Shown here piece by piece: positions 1 to 11,929 of a DNA stretch of 64,000 bases (positions are counted from its first letter, which is position 1; every line of letters starts with the position of its first letter). The notes beneath the pieces were generated by a model, which saw only the letters and a program-made list of their open reading frames with translations, was not told where the DNA came from and searched no databases. This stretch comes from Ophiura sarsii (lineage: Eukaryota; Echinodermata; Ophiuroidea; Amphilepidida; Ophiuridae), in assembly GCA_035610835.1 (NCBI GenBank), contig CM069459.1, positions 31,346,366 to 31,410,365 of the forward strand, given 5' to 3'. The translations under genes and the position numbers were made by a program.

Positions 1-704
1 TAGCACACATTTGTCTGTACAGACGTTGCTCTATCTGTACGATTATCCTCGCTAATTGTTTTTAAATAACAAGTGCGTAGAATCCTCTAAAATGTAGGCT
101 AAAATGGAAATTCTACTTCTTGTCATGCTTATGACAAAATTAGAAGTTGACTTACAAGTCTTATTCCACCTGTCTATGAATGGTTTTAAATGCGTTTTAA
201 ATGGTTATAAATGCCTTTACGCACTGACATGGTTGATGCTTTCCTATCATAACTTTCCAACATAGTTTCCTACTGAAGCTACTTCTCATAAGCGATGAGA
301 ACTATTAGGAACTTTGAACATTGCACAGAAATATTCATGCATCAAATGTGTGGAGTGTGTAGCTATTAATGATTTGTGCTAGAATTAAGAGGAATACCAA
401 ACTAATCGTTGCTATTGTAATTGATAGATAATTTACAATGTTTATGAATGCAAATAATTGAAATAACCATGTCATGTCATTTTCTGATTTATATGTGTAA
501 ATCCCATTATACAGACTAGTAATATGACATGATTTACGCAAATTATGCTATCGGTCTTATTTTTCACTGAATTAATCTTAGATTTTCAGAATATTATCAT
601 TTATATTAATTGGGCTTTGCACTGAAATGAATTGGTCATGGTCCAGTGGTTTTGACAAGTATAAATCCGTCATGAAACAGAATCCTATTTTTTAAACACC
701 CCTG
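1..704. mobile_element. Inverted-repeat element, copy 1, truncated by the window edge
   Basis: This stretch is a diverged relative of the element at 29767-33094. The two share long blocks, such as the text around 350-440 versus 30330-30420 and 495-690 versus 32885-33080. The right end reads tcctattttttaaacacc then cctg, matching the inverted terminus of the second copy. The left end lies outside the window. At about 466, where the other copy carries a 2.4-kb insertion, this copy runs straight on, so it preserves an unoccupied site. There is no coding potential. The terminus resembles TA-inserting Tc1/mariner-type short elements, but that class is inference. Confidence 0.7.
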
Positions 705-995
705 TTATTATGAAAAAATATGTAACCAAACACTCGCGGTCGTATTTTTTATTATTGCATGCTTTGGGGCCTTCGAGCGATTGGTTATTTTTTCAATAAA
801 AAGACATAAAAAAGTATTATTTTTTGTTTTAGTGTGATTTGCAGCTGGATAATCAAAAGATTGTTTGTACAGTACATAATATGTTGCCTTTCGCTCTAAC
901 TATGATAGGTGATGTGATCAAGCAAAATGAGTCGGAAGATGTATGTAACGGTGTTTTTTTTTGTTTTTATACAGATACACTGCCATCATTCTACA

Positions 996-3607
996 ATGAA
1001 TAGTGTTCTTGCAGCAGGTGTATGCGTGATTGTTGTCATAACCGCGGCGTATACAGAGAGTATATCACTGGAGGGTTTGTTGTTATTTGTGTGTGTTTGT
1101 TTGTTTGTTAGGGTGTTTGTTTGCCTTTAAAATGTGAGGCCCATCCAATGGCAGGTTATGGAAAGGGGGCGGGACATCGGGTGAGATTGAATAGTGGGAT
1201 GCCGTCATCTTGGGACTACATCTTCCAACAGGGGTCTGTATGGCCGATCACCTCCATCACCCATTTTAAAAAGTACCCCCGGTCTAATTTCCCCTCTCAA
1301 CCATTCAACTACATGCTGGTATTTTTATTAAACCTGATCAATGTTTAAAGAAAATTCTGCTGCATGTAGTGACTTCTATCCAGTCCTCTGTTGATTTTCT
1401 TAACCCTAACTCTACCCCCCCCCCCCCACACACTTTTTCAGATTTCTTTTTCAACGTAGAAATTTGACCAAAATATCCCCCATCCCCCGGGATTTGAACC
1501 ACGGACCTCCAGCACCAAAGCCCATCTCCATTCCACTACACCACGGCTGTCAAGGCTACTCGGCTCAGTATATTTCGCCTCATATATAGCCTGGGTCCAT
1601 TTTTTCATTGAAAAACTTCCACGCCGGGTGGTGCCAACTTGCGCAGTCGTGGTATTTCGTGGTATATTAGGGTTAGGGTTATAGATCCTTTATTTTCTGA
1701 CTATTAAAGATCCTTTATTTTCTGACTATATAGTATGTACATGTCAGTGTTGGTTGGGATTCAACTTCTTTCGAATAATATGGGGTCAATTTATGCTATC
1801 TGTATCATGTATTACTATTAGAAGGTAAGAGGTCAGACGACCTTTAGCCACTAATTACTTTAATGTTGGACACTGTTTTTTGAAAACACTATTTGGGCAC
1901 CATTTATAAAGTGTTCAACAAAAGAAAGTCATACACTTTGTTTAGGTCCTTTAGAGTAATTTTCGATTATCTTTTTACCAAACAGACTAGATAGACATTT
2001 GGATGAATCCTTCCGGCACAATTTGATACCAAAGTTGCCACCAACATGATTAGCACCATTTAAAGAAAATTAGTCACTTTTCAAAAGTCACATTTTCAAC
2101 GCACGCAAGCCGCGAGAAAATGCTGTGCGTGGCACTTGAATGGCCGGCAATGAAATGGATATCGATCACACAGTTCAACTGCTTTGGGTCGTGCCTGAGC
2201 GAGCGGGCTATTTGATTATGAACAGGTAACATGTTGTATTTTCTTCCCGCGTAGTGTATTGAAAATGTGACTTTTGAAAATTGACTAATTATCTTTAAAT
2301 GGTGCTAATCATGGTTTGTTGCTAGGTGCCAAATTTGGTATCAAATTGTGCCGGAAAGATTCATCCAATGTTTATCTAGTCTGTTTGGTCAAGAAATAAT
2401 CGAATGTTACTTTAAAGGACCTAAACAAAGTGTATGACTTTCTTTTGTTGAGCACTTTACTATAAATAAGCATGATGGACGAGCACCCAAGAAATATTCT
2501 TTGAAATTTTCTCAACAGAACGTAGTGGACACGGACGGGGCCGTGGACGTGGACGCGGTAGTACTTCAGACTGTGATCATGGTGATGCCGTAAATACTGC
2601 AACTAGCCCGCCGGCAACCAGCCCACCGGCAACTACCGGCCCGCCGGCAACTAGCCCACATGGAACTACCGACCCACCACCTAGTGAGTGAAACAAATAC
2701 GCGGTTTCGGACGGTACGGACCGGGAGTCGAGTCGTACCGACTACCGATCCTACAATGCAAAGAGCATTGGAAATTAAAGGGCATTGCAGTTTATAAATG
2801 TTTCATCTTGTGGTTTTACGGATTCAACACCGGAAGTAGTACCGATCTCACAATGCAAAGAGTATTTTGCGTTACGTAGTTGCAATGGTTACGGGCTAAA
2901 TGTTTATTCCTCAGCTTTATTGCATTGTGGGACTAACATTTCGGCACAATTCAGCTTCCGGGTAATAAAACCTCGTATAGCATTTATACTGCATACAATG
3001 CCTTCAATTTCAAAATAATGTAGTCATGAAACAAGTCTAGTCACAGATAGTCGTCTAGTAGTCCGGTCATAGTTGCGAGAAGTCCGGACATAGTCGCGAG
3101 AAAAATTACCATTTGCCCGAACGACCGTGGTTTTTTTCTTCGTGCCGTCGTACCATGATTGATATACGTCTCTTGTCACCCTCTATTTGACGTGTCAATC
3201 AATCAGAATTTTAGAGATCAATCAAACTGGTGATTCAAGTATTCTTTACTCGATGGAGCATTTTCAGAAAAATAAAATGTAAAAATGACAACTTTTAAAT
3301 ATTGTCCCGAGAAAAAGATATTTACATAAAACCTATCATAATTGCCAGTGTTTCTTTTTTAGTGTGGGGTGACCTATATGCGGATGCTGTGTTACTAAGT
3401 AAGGGGTGTAGCTCCTAACTCGGTAAAGGTCAAAACAAACCAAATTTATCAGTGAATGCTTATGCTATCGACCTATTGATTAACACCTGTGACCTTGGTC
3501 ACTGTGCTTTTTGTACTGCGAAATGTTGTGACCGTGCGAATTTTGTGACCGTGCGAAATGATTTGTGACCGTGCGAAATTTTGTGACCGTGCGAAATTTT
3601 TTGACCC

Positions 3608-3651
<44 letters not shown>

Positions 3652-6199
3652 CCACTTACGTGAAATTCACGAGGTGACTCACTGGGGAAAAAATGGGGGC
3701 AACCTTTTACGAAAAATTCCGAGACGGAATTATTCTAACCAGGATTTTTTTGGCTGTGCCCCCCCCCCCCCCTGACAACCAACCTCTGTTACGCCCCTGA
3801 ATACCAGTTATATTTGCAGCTGCGTGATTTGATAACAGGGTTTTGTAAAGCTTGAAGCTATGCTTGTTTCGCAACAAGGTCGCCCCTTGCTCAGCATGTG
3901 GTGCCGATTGAGTTGTTACTGCCATAAGCCAGTGCACAAGCATGCTTTAGCAGCATACATGTATACTATAAGGATTCCCACCCAAATATTATGATTAAAG
4001 ATCATCGATTGTTATTTGCATTTGCCTGATATTACAAATTCATCATATTCACAGATGGAAAACTTACTGTAAAACATTCAAAACAATGGCTTCAAAGTTG
4101 TTTTCTGACGGAGATTGGTAGAAAATTCCTAAAATGTCATCATAGTACAGCACTGGTTGACACTATATCGGATCCTTTTATTATAGAAAAAGCAATGGTG
4201 AAATCTCAATTTGCAAAGGTAGATCGAAAGAACAGGTCCTGATGTACCACCCTCAAGTGGATCCACTTTATTCCGATGAAAGATGAGGTCATGGCATCTC
4301 ATTGAATCATAGATTGAATATGCAAATTGGTAATTTTCCACAGAATAGCACATGTGTTTTGTTTGTAAACATCAAATTCAGTGACCTTGCGCGTGCTTTG
4401 ATTGGTTGACACTGATCATGTGATGCAACAAGCGTTATGATTGGCTCAATTACTATCAAGGGCACACATGTTCAGATGCCAAACCACAGAAATCCCACGC
4501 TGAGATCATGCTGGGATCTGTCATCGGCGAAACAAGGATGGGCTGAATTTTCTGGCCCTATATTAATACATGGGAGGATATAGGAGAAATCTATCCCTGG
4601 TTTTGACTATCTATGATCGCACACACTGTTTTGACATAGTTCTACATGTGTAAACGGTTATCCATGGTGTGACCTTGCTAGCAATTACGTTAGAGTACAT
4701 ACCATAATCTCTAGAAGGCGCCTGCGCTATGGATAGTCAATAAATGGCATGGGCAAGTGTATGGGGAATGAGGAAGTAGTTGGAATGGGATTAGGCCTCA
4801 AGGGAATGAAAAATCAGTACGTGCAACATAACATATTTTGATCCAAGCTGCCAATTATGCTTTTCTACCCTACGATACATGTCTTTCTACACATAATCCA
4901 TGCTTTGTTATTACTTATCCTTCTTGTTATCTAGGCTACTGTAGGAGTTGCTACCTCCCAGGAGGGTTTAACGATAACCTGAACTTTATTTGCGGGGAAG
5001 ATACAAAAAAAAAGTGTTCTACTTATTGTTACGTAAGTACATCACTATAAATATAAGAGTTAGACTAACAAAACCGAATCGGCGAAAATGTTAACAATAT
5101 AATTTTCAATTTAAATATTTGAGTTGGATGAAAAACAAGAACAGGTCATGTTATAAAACTAACACTGACAACATAACAGCCTTATTTTACCTTTTTGATT
5201 TTATGTAGATCTTGAAAAAACTATAGCCTCCATGCAAACATAGACTTAAACCTCAATGTGTCTTTCATCGGTGTTTTATAATCAGAGTCGTCGGCGGAAG
5301 CACATACATATTGTTTCGTAATGTTACTTTTCACTCAAATGATCCAGAAAAACGTTCCATCTTGTGTGACAAATTAAGCTTGTAAAGCTTACATTATTAA
5401 ACACTGAAACATTGATATTTGAACACAGGCGCGGATACAGGGGGGGGGGGCCGACGGGCCCGGGCCCCCCCCCCCCCTACCAAAAAAAAAAAAAAAAAAG
5501 GGGGGAAAAAAAAGAAGAAAAAAAAGGAAAAGAAAAAAGGGGGAAAAAAAAAAAGGAAAAAAGAAAAGAAAGAGAGGAAGAAGAGGGGGGGGCACATCAC
5601 CCCTCAGACTCCCCCTGTTGGAGCTTTTAAACAATCTATACTTAAATTAAGAAAAAATCAGTATATATGTCGTATGCTCTACTTCTTTCTTGCATTGATA
5701 ACAAATATATATTGATTGGAAATGAAGAGGTGGCTTTTTGATAAAATGTTGGTCAAAAGTATACACCAGATTGCACCAAATTTGCAGTTTTCTTTCGTAC
5801 CGTATGTGAATGCTGGGTTGTTGAAACTATAGCACATATTTAAAAAATTAACAATTATACCCTCTTCATGGTTAAAGAGACACACCTTAAATTTAGTAAT
5901 TTTGGGTCAAAATATTATTCCTATGATAAAACCTAGGGTCTGTATATCTAGCTTGAGTATTTTGAAATACCCAAGAAATACCCAAGTTATAATTTACTAT
6001 ACATACCTAGGCCCCTTTTAAATTTGAATTTATATATATTTTGCATGTTCAGGCAGAAGACGAGGACGGCTCGGTGGTGCTAGGTTGCAGTCCTGGTACG
6101 TTTTTATGCCCTCACAGCAACGCAAATGACTGGGAAGGATTGTCAACGGGTGTCAAGTGCTGCGCCGGAAGTCTCTGCCATGATCGATACTTTATTTAA
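996..6199 (+). CDS. Secreted Ly6/uPAR-domain protein with RG-rich and Thr/Pro-rich N-terminus (4 exons)
   Basis: Proposed coding exons are 996-1074, 2519-2683, 4935-5032 and 6053-6199, giving 162 residues. Exon 1 follows a pyrimidine-rich acceptor (ttttatacag, ending 974), so an upstream 5'UTR exon is likely; it encodes a signal peptide starting MNSVLAAGVCVIVV. Exon 2 encodes RGRGRGRG and then TSPPATSPPATTGPPATS, a mucin-like linker. Exons 3 and 4 hold ten cysteines spaced as in Ly6/uPAR three-finger domains: CRSC, then ICGEDTKKKC and YC in exon 3; GCSPGTFLC and the terminal KCCAGSLCHD in exon 4. Donors gtgagt and gtaagt and acceptors ttatctag and catgttcag are good, and intron phases 1, 1, 0 agree at every junction. 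The exon 1 donor is weak (gagg/gtttgt at 1075; alternative at 1060, also phase 1). The stop follows the last cysteine closely with no hydrophobic tail, so the protein is probably secreted and not GPI-anchored. The ligand is unknown. Linking exon 1 to the rest is the least certain step. Confidence 0.68.
1415..1427. repeat. Poly-C run (13)
   Basis: A homopolymer C tract in the first intron of the Ly6-like gene, next to a tRNA-derived repeat. Runs of this kind recur across the window. Confidence 0.9.
1480..1556 (-). mobile_element. tRNA-derived SINE head
   Basis: Read on the minus strand, this has an A-box-like tggtgtagtgg (1533-1543 on the plus strand as ccactacacca) and a B-box-like ggttcaaatccc (about 1489-1500), spaced as in a tRNA. 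The stems pair poorly, so it is a tRNA-derived short interspersed element or tRNA pseudogene, not a functional tRNA. It lies in intron 1 of the Ly6-like gene. Confidence 0.6.
1689..1730. repeat. Short direct repeat
   Basis: The phrase agatcctttattttctgact occurs twice in succession. Just upstream, ttagggttagggtta looks telomere-like but is only two to three units and has no significance here. Confidence 0.7.
1873..2518. mobile_element. Foldback element with ~230-bp arms
   Basis: The arms 1873-2100 and 2262-2518 are inverted copies. For example cacaatttgataccaaa on the left mirrors tttggtatcaaattgtg on the right, and gtgacttttgaaaa mirrors ttttcaaaagtcac. The loop is about 160 bp. No reading frame or clear target-site duplication is visible. 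The right arm ends exactly at the acceptor of exon 2 of the Ly6-like gene (ctcaacag), so the element may supply that splice site. It was probably a non-autonomous DNA transposon. Confidence 0.75.
2703..3018. other. Intron sequence with short repeated words
   Basis: Within intron 2, two related blocks carry caatgcaaagag (about 2755 and 2852). An inverted counterpart, attgcattgtggga, lies near 2920, giving a weak ~90-bp inverted repeat at 2846-2935. No gene is seen here. Confidence 0.4.
3473..3796. repeat. Poly-C-centred dispersed repeat with 19-bp tandem units
   Basis: The left part has four to five copies of gtgaccgtgcgaaatttt. The centre is a C run (3608-3648). The right part (acttacgtgaaattcacgag ... 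gttacgcccctg) matches the block right of the poly-C run near 47393-47475, so both belong to one family. It lies within intron 2 of the Ly6-like gene. Short frames here only encode poly-Gly or poly-Pro. Confidence 0.7.
5430..5610. repeat. Poly-G/poly-C and purine-tract repeat
   Basis: cgcggatacag leads into an 11-G run, then a C run, then about 120 bp of A/G-only sequence, in the last intron of the Ly6-like gene. The cggatacaggggg lead recurs at 47130, indicating the same dispersed family. Lys/Glu-rich or Phe-rich frames here are low-complexity artefacts. Confidence 0.75.
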
Positions 6200-6600
6200 A
6201 AAGAATTTGTAAAACAAATGATCAATACTTTCCAAAAAGATAATTTTTTAAGACAAACAGTTATGTTTGTTCATTTCTTCTTTGTACTGGGTCCACAAAT
6301 CAGAGGGAATTATTTTACTTTGTTCTCCCATGACCCAATTAAAAATTAAAGATACAAAAATAGTAAAATATATTATCCCACTGTAAGATGTTATAATAGC
6401 TTTCTCTGCTCTTTTTAGATAAATTAACGTTAAAAATCGCATTATCATTATTATCAAAATCGATAGCGTAAGTTGTTTTTTTCTCTCCCCCCTCTCTCCC
6501 TCCCCTCACTCTCTTTTACAAATGTTTCACACAGTTATCAAAACAGCAATGCACTGCACAAATTCCCTAAAGCGGGGCTTCTTCTTTAACATGATTAACG
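6200..6600. other. No gene recognised; region 3' of the Ly6-like gene
   Basis: AT-rich sequence containing a ctctctccc stretch near 6483-6510. It should hold the 3'UTR of the upstream gene, but I see no canonical AATAAA close to the stop codon. Confidence 0.3.
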
Positions 6601-7869
6601 CTTTGCATGCGGCAGGCGTCTACAAACGACATTCCAAATGTTCAAAAATGTTTTAAAAATGTCAACATTATTGAATTTCAATACCATATTTGGAATCAAC
6701 ATGAGGAATGCATTGAAATAAGTACAAACATGCCAGGTATTGGTTCCGTAATCCTTGAGATAGAGTTTGAAAATTGGGAAAGGTTTCTGAAAAATCTGTT
6801 TTGACTATGGTAAAACTAATAGCCGCGTGGAAAGTGTTAATTGCGGATATCGGAACACATGGATAATCATCTGTATCGTATTTTCTGAAGAAAAAACCCT
6901 GATACCACGTATGCTGCGCTCGTACCTGTATGACATTATACGTTTGAAAAGCGCGGGTGATCAATATGGGCATTGGTAGTCTGTTCCCACGACATAAATT
7001 TGCTTCAGTAAAAAGCTCATATATTTCAAGCAGTGTGAGCATGTTTAATTAATAAACACATCCACCATTGCAATTGCTGTAACAATATCTATGAATTATT
7101 TTAAACAGCTGCTTCACCCATTATCCAGTGTTTTAAAGGTGGACCTAGACTCGAACCAACGTGGACAGTAGAAATACAATACAAAAAGACAAATCGCATA
7201 TAGGAATGAGGTGTAGTTTTATCGTTGGCTTTTCAGAAGTTATTTCTTGACAGCGCTAAAGACTACTCATGCTTTTGTGATGGTTCCTGTTGAGCAATCT
7301 TGAACTGAGGCACACATAGCTTCAAGTAATTGTGCCGTTTCCCAAATCCACGCTTTCCAATATCAGTGATATCTATGTTTTATTTCTGTTGTGTGTTTAT
7401 GCTGATGTTACTGTTAATAAAGATATGCTGATCTACCTACACTTTTACCTAGACCTTTATTTTGTTTGTATATCCACGCGTCGCTGACATTATATTCATT
7501 ATGAATGGAGAGTTATTGTTAAGAATTAACAACTATGTATGTAAAACTAGATCTTAAAAAATAGACAAAGCATCTTCAAAAATACGAAATATACGATATA
7601 CGAAACAATATTATAATTTTCTAATAATATGTCAATATTTTACACATTTTTGTACAAATCCTATGGTGCCAATGTGAGTCCAAAATCAATAAATTGATTA
7701 ATATTAATCAATAAACAATGTAAGTACTAATGTTGTGCAAAATATAAATCCCAGACACATAACCTATATACTCACCAAGAAACAGCCAAATTGAACTTTT
7801 ATGTTGATTCCTACAACACTTTAAATGCCTGTATATCAAAATGTCAAATATGGTCTTATTGACTTCTTG

Positions 7870-8022
7870 CGCTCTCGTCTTTATTTATACACCTGGGTGA
7901 AGAGAGGCAAGCGTGGTAAAGTGCCTTGCCCAAGGACACAACACACTGCCACAACGGGACTCGAACCCACAACCTTTGTATTGTGGAGCGAGAACTTATC
8001 CGCTGAACCACGCGTCCCAGTA
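7870..8022 (-). mobile_element. tRNA-derived SINE
   Basis: On the minus strand it begins gggacgcgtggttcagcgg (A box) and has gggttcgagtccc (B box), followed by a body containing ccttgggcaaggcactt and an end cttcacccaggtgtataaat. The tRNA head plus a central block with ccttgggcaagg is typical of widespread metazoan SINEs; that comparison is from memory. It is well preserved, so relatively young compared with the tRNA relics elsewhere in the window. Confidence 0.8.
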
Positions 8023-8579
8023 TTTATTCGATTAGGGTCAAATTGGAGAGGAAACACGCAAAATATCACTAAAATATCACTTTATGGTAATTTTGGCTTC
8101 CGAAACGTAATCGCAGATATCCATCGGAAAATTCCACATGTACAGTTACCACTAAATGATTTCACCTTAAATCCGTGTGAAAGGAATGATTTCCACGGGG
8201 TAAAATAATGATTCTAATATCCATATAAATATAAATTAACTTTTGAAGAATCTGTTCAGAATTGAACAATATTGAGGGAAAAGCCAGGGTTTTATATGGC
8301 GCGTCTACATGCTGTGGTTACTAAGTTGACGCATAACACTTTTTCACTTGATGCGCATACTGAACTGTACTTGCCGGTCATACAGAACCAACAACAAGGG
8401 GTGGTACTAGCCAGCTAATGCAATATTAAAATAAGTTTAGTCATTTGTCACCTAATGGGACATCGTTTTGACTGATATTTGTCAGAATGATGTCTTATAG
8501 GACAAATTGGCAAGGAAATGAATAACTTATTTTTACAGTGTAGCATCCCCAATCCCCCACAATTGCGTTTCCTGTTCCA

Positions 8580-8765
8580 TCCCTCTTGTTTGAGATACCT
8601 CGATAACGTACATTTCCCTCTTCCAGCACTCCCTTTTAAGATCATTATATTACGTACGTTTTCCTGTTCCAGTGCTCCCTTTACAAATCACTTCTTGACG
8701 AGTAGATCACTACATAAGGTACGTGTCCCTGTTCCAGCGCTCCCTTTAAATATCACTTCATCAAT
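8580..8765 (+). repeat. TTCCCTGTTCCAG tandem tract, copy 1
   Basis: At least three degenerate units of about 50-65 bp, each with (t)ttccctgttccagcgctcc then ctttaaatatcacttca or similar. The same unit recurs at 13105-13525 and inverted at 10180-10310. The overlapping 110-codon frame is a by-product of the repeat. Confidence 0.7.
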
Positions 8766-9531
8766 TGGGAGGGAAATTACTGAACCCACAGCAAGAACGT
8801 GGGAGAGGTGGTTGTGCGTGTGGAGAAACGGTTTATTATGTCAATTTTAACTTTACGAATTACCTCAGGCTAACAAACGATGCTTTTTTGCAATGATTAA
8901 TGTAGTATTCGATATCTTTTGACAAAAATAGTATTAGTAATAGAACCCACCGAGGTAGGAAAAAACGAATCCCATATATACTTTCTCATTTGTGTGATAG
9001 TAAAAGAAATTCGTATAAATAAAGTTAGTTATACACAAAATGTATCCCAGCATCACGCTACTTATAAAAGTAAACGATTTTAAGTATGCCCCAATACAAG
9101 ATGCCAACACTGTTGGGTTGCAATCTTTACACCATGATATGAAGGTGAGCCCTCTACCTAACACTCAATTCAAATTTGCCGATGGCAACGGAATCAACAA
9201 AATAACGGATGAGGGGGTATTTGTCATACAGTGCCGAAGTCAGCTGACGGTGGACAAGATCTACTAATTTTGCATTTTGTTACACATCACGTGCCTGTGT
9301 CAGCTATCAGTCACCGGACCGGGAGAGAAAATAGGATTGCCACCACCGGGCTAGCGAAATGCTAGTGGTTGGTAAACTTCATGGGTAAATAAAGAGAGAT
9401 ATGGCCAAGGATCCTCAAACGAGGTTAAAATGTCAGATACTTAACAAAAGCAGCAGGCTGAATGATTATAGTAGTAGATTTTTGAAAGACGGCCGGTTGA
9501 AAACAAAATCCTTTCCATAAACAGTCAGTAA

Positions 9532-10049
9532 GATCGAATTAAAATATGCGAATTTTTAAATTCGTGTCCGACTATGGGGCCGCCATTTTAGTATCCCGGA
9601 TGTACGCAGTTAAGTATATAGCAATTTAAGATGTTTGGTTGCGGGGAAATCCTATTAATTCGGGGTATGTTAAAACTTGTGAATCCGATAGTTAAATGTA
9701 TTTACTAACTTTTCACCAACGGCAAGAAAAATCTATCGAAGGAAAAAGGAGTAAAAGTGATTTTAAACCAAAAAATGGAACAAATTCGTTCGTGTAAGAG
9801 GTGGTGTTGTCATTAAAAATGACGTCATTTGTTTTTCGGGGTCAATTAAACGCACAAAATATCATCTGGAATCGAGTTTAAGTCAAATTTAGTTAATTTA
9901 ATGATAAACTGGGCACTCCATTCAAGAAAAGGTAAAAAACAGGCGTTATTAGCAGCAACTATAATGACGTGATTTTAAAAATGGCGGCCTCCATGAATTC
10001 GCCGCACGAATTTAAAATTTCGTATTTTTTTATTCGATCTTACTAACTG
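9532..10049. mobile_element. Inverted-repeat element (MITE-like), 518 bp
   Basis: The left terminus cagtcagtaagatcgaat and right terminus attcgatcttactaactg are inverted copies. The similarity continues through aatttttaaattcgtg and ggccgccatttt for about 75 bp on each side. The interior is AT-rich and non-coding. No convincing target-site duplication was found. Non-autonomous DNA transposon. Confidence 0.7.
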
Positions 10050-10179
10050 ATAAACAAATTTAGGAGAAATTTCAGAGACATCTGACTGGTATGCTGGCAA
10101 AAAAACGCAATGAGAGAAAAAGGGGACCCATCGGAACAGCAGCCCGGGAAGATAAACAGGGAGTTCGTGATGAAGTTAT

Positions 10180-10310
10180 ATTTAAAGGGAACGCTGGAAC
10201 AGGGAAACGTACGTTATTAGTTGATCTTAATGGCAAGAGGTAATCTTTAAAAAAGAGCGCTGGAAGGAAAAGTAAACGATGAAGTGTTGGAACAGGGAAA
10301 CGTCTCTTAT
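10180..10310 (-). repeat. TTCCCTGTTCCAG tract, inverted copy
   Basis: Two to three units in reverse orientation: aaagggaacgctggaacagg, agagcgctggaa and gttggaacagggaaacgt. Same family as 8580-8765 and 13105-13525. Confidence 0.65.
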
Positions 10311-10825
10311 ATAGTGGTCTATAACCTTATAATGTTATTCTATTAAATTATTTATCTTTTTTGGCCTGTTTTCATAATTTCTTGTTTTGTAGCTTTTTAT
10401 GACATCCCAATCATCATTCATTTATCTTTTTTGTAGTGATCGTAGAAAAATGATCGAAACAGTTCTGTAATCAGCACAGTTTTAGATATGAATATCTCCA
10501 ATATGAAAAGTGCCCCCATGTGGCGGGTTTTCACAGATCGCATCACAATTTTCTAATAATAATATGTCAATATGTTAGGCAATGTTATAATGTGTTGTGC
10601 TTGACTGAGACAAATAAGAAGAGATCAAGAGCGCTCATTCGTACCTGATATGTGAAACGATCCAGGTCTGATGCGGCCTTGTTATAGTTGATGACCAATT
10701 AATAATCACTCAGATTAATTTGTAGCAATCCACACGTGTATTGCGATTTTCTGAATAACCTGAACTCATTTTAGCATTTCAAACCTACTAGTGACATTCT
10801 AATGATAATAATTAATCTTTCCGTC

Positions 10826-10892
10826 GTGGTAGTCGAGAATTGAACAATTAAACACCAGTCGGACACTCTACCAACTGAGCTAACGAGGACAA
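10826..10892 (-). tRNA. tRNA-like sequence (pseudogene or SINE head)
   Basis: On the minus strand this reads tcctcgttagctcagttggt, with a near-perfect A box, then agagtgtccgactgg, and a B-box-like gttcaattctcgac. The 3' end cgacgga can pair with the 5' tcctcg only with an extra base, and the anticodon arm does not pair well. I read it as a decayed tRNA gene or tRNA-derived repeat. Confidence 0.45.
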
Positions 10893-11700
10893 TGGTATCG
10901 AGGCGTTAGAAATGCATCTAAAGGCTTCACCTTGGGTTCAACTTTCCATAGTTCACCCGCCACTCTAGCGACAAGCATAATGGAAGAATCTTGCTCGAGG
11001 AATAATTTGTTTAATTCTCGACCACATCATCACTTCCATCTCGTGAACTAAGTAGCTTTTATCTCATGTTTCATTATGCTTGTGTTTGTGGTTAGATTTA
11101 ATATGAATTGAAACACATTCCTCTTTTCTGTTGTGTTTGTTTGTCTTTTTCTTTTCCCATTTTCCTTCCTTTTTCTTTTGGTTATTATTTCCCTTTATTT
11201 AATCTTTTACTGTTCCTTTCTCTTCTCTCTTTTTCTTTTTATTTCGTGTGTGAAAAAAATGACATAGAACTGGCTGATTAAGGATTTTTTTAATTTATTT
11301 TTTAGCTTTGTTTCAACAAGGGTTGCTTGTTCTATTCTTTCTTTATATCCTATGTTTATTGTTTTTGCTCTATTTCTAGTAGAGTATTATTGGGGAAAAG
11401 CTTAAAAGTAGACTGAAAAGTATAATATGATTTGAACCGAACTTTGATTTACCATTTTACAGACAGTTTGTTACAGTAGCATGTGTGAATTGCTTTTTTT
11501 TTTCTTTGCTTTTTGTATAGCTTAACAGATGTTACCACAAAAATATTATATCATACTTTAAAACTGCACGTGTGCCAATTCTTTTGCATATAAAGATGGC
11601 GTATTGTATTATACACTCTGGTCATAAAAACATAATCCTGTGAGATAAAAAATATACTCGTATACTTAACCATTTTAAATCACTCTGGTCATAAAGTTTT
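10893..11700. other. No gene recognised
   Basis: AT- and T-rich sequence with a long pyrimidine-rich stretch at 11120-11250 and a short inverted repeat (acaagcataatgg near 10972, cattatgcttgtg near 11075). Around 11620-11830 the phrase cactctggtcataaa and related text repeats loosely at a spacing of about 65 bp. Confidence 0.35.
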
Positions 11701-11929
11701 TTTTATTTTGAGAGATGGACTATTTAATCGTATATTTTATTGCATTCAAAGCACATTGGTCCATAACGCTTTTGTCAGATTTAAAATATACGTCGGATAT
11801 TTAATGGCTTTTAAAGCACTTACATTTTTCTACCAGGTGGATGATGCGAATAAACATAATACAAAGGTCGGTCATCGTCAGTTGTCGAAATTCTGGCAAA
11901 TATTTCTTGATTATGAATAAATGTGGGTG

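Larger units (their letters stand above)
6600..8770. repeat. Repeat block, copy 1 (paralogous to 11930-13520)
   Basis: Two separated segments match the second block in the same order: 6632-6815 (caccatgag/caacatgagg...aatgcatt...ccttgagata) with 11985-12175, and 8090-8520 (agttacc.ctaaatgatttca, ctagccagctaat, ttgttttgactgatatt) with 12448-12815. Between them copy 1 carries extra sequence including a SINE. This is probably a diverged dispersed repeat family or an old segmental duplication. No intact gene was found; the 124-codon minus-strand frame at 6668-7042 is not conserved in copy 2. Confidence 0.65.

Noticed and set aside
1668..1682. Telomere-like ttagggttagggtta
   Set aside because: Only two to three units, surrounded by ordinary sequence; no array.
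5389..5715. Lys/Glu-, Phe- or Pro-rich frames
   Set aside because: Low-complexity purine tract next to G/C homopolymers in an intron; no splice support.
6668..7042. 124-codon minus-strand frame
   Set aside because: No recognisable domain; the paralogous block at 11985-12175 does not keep the frame.
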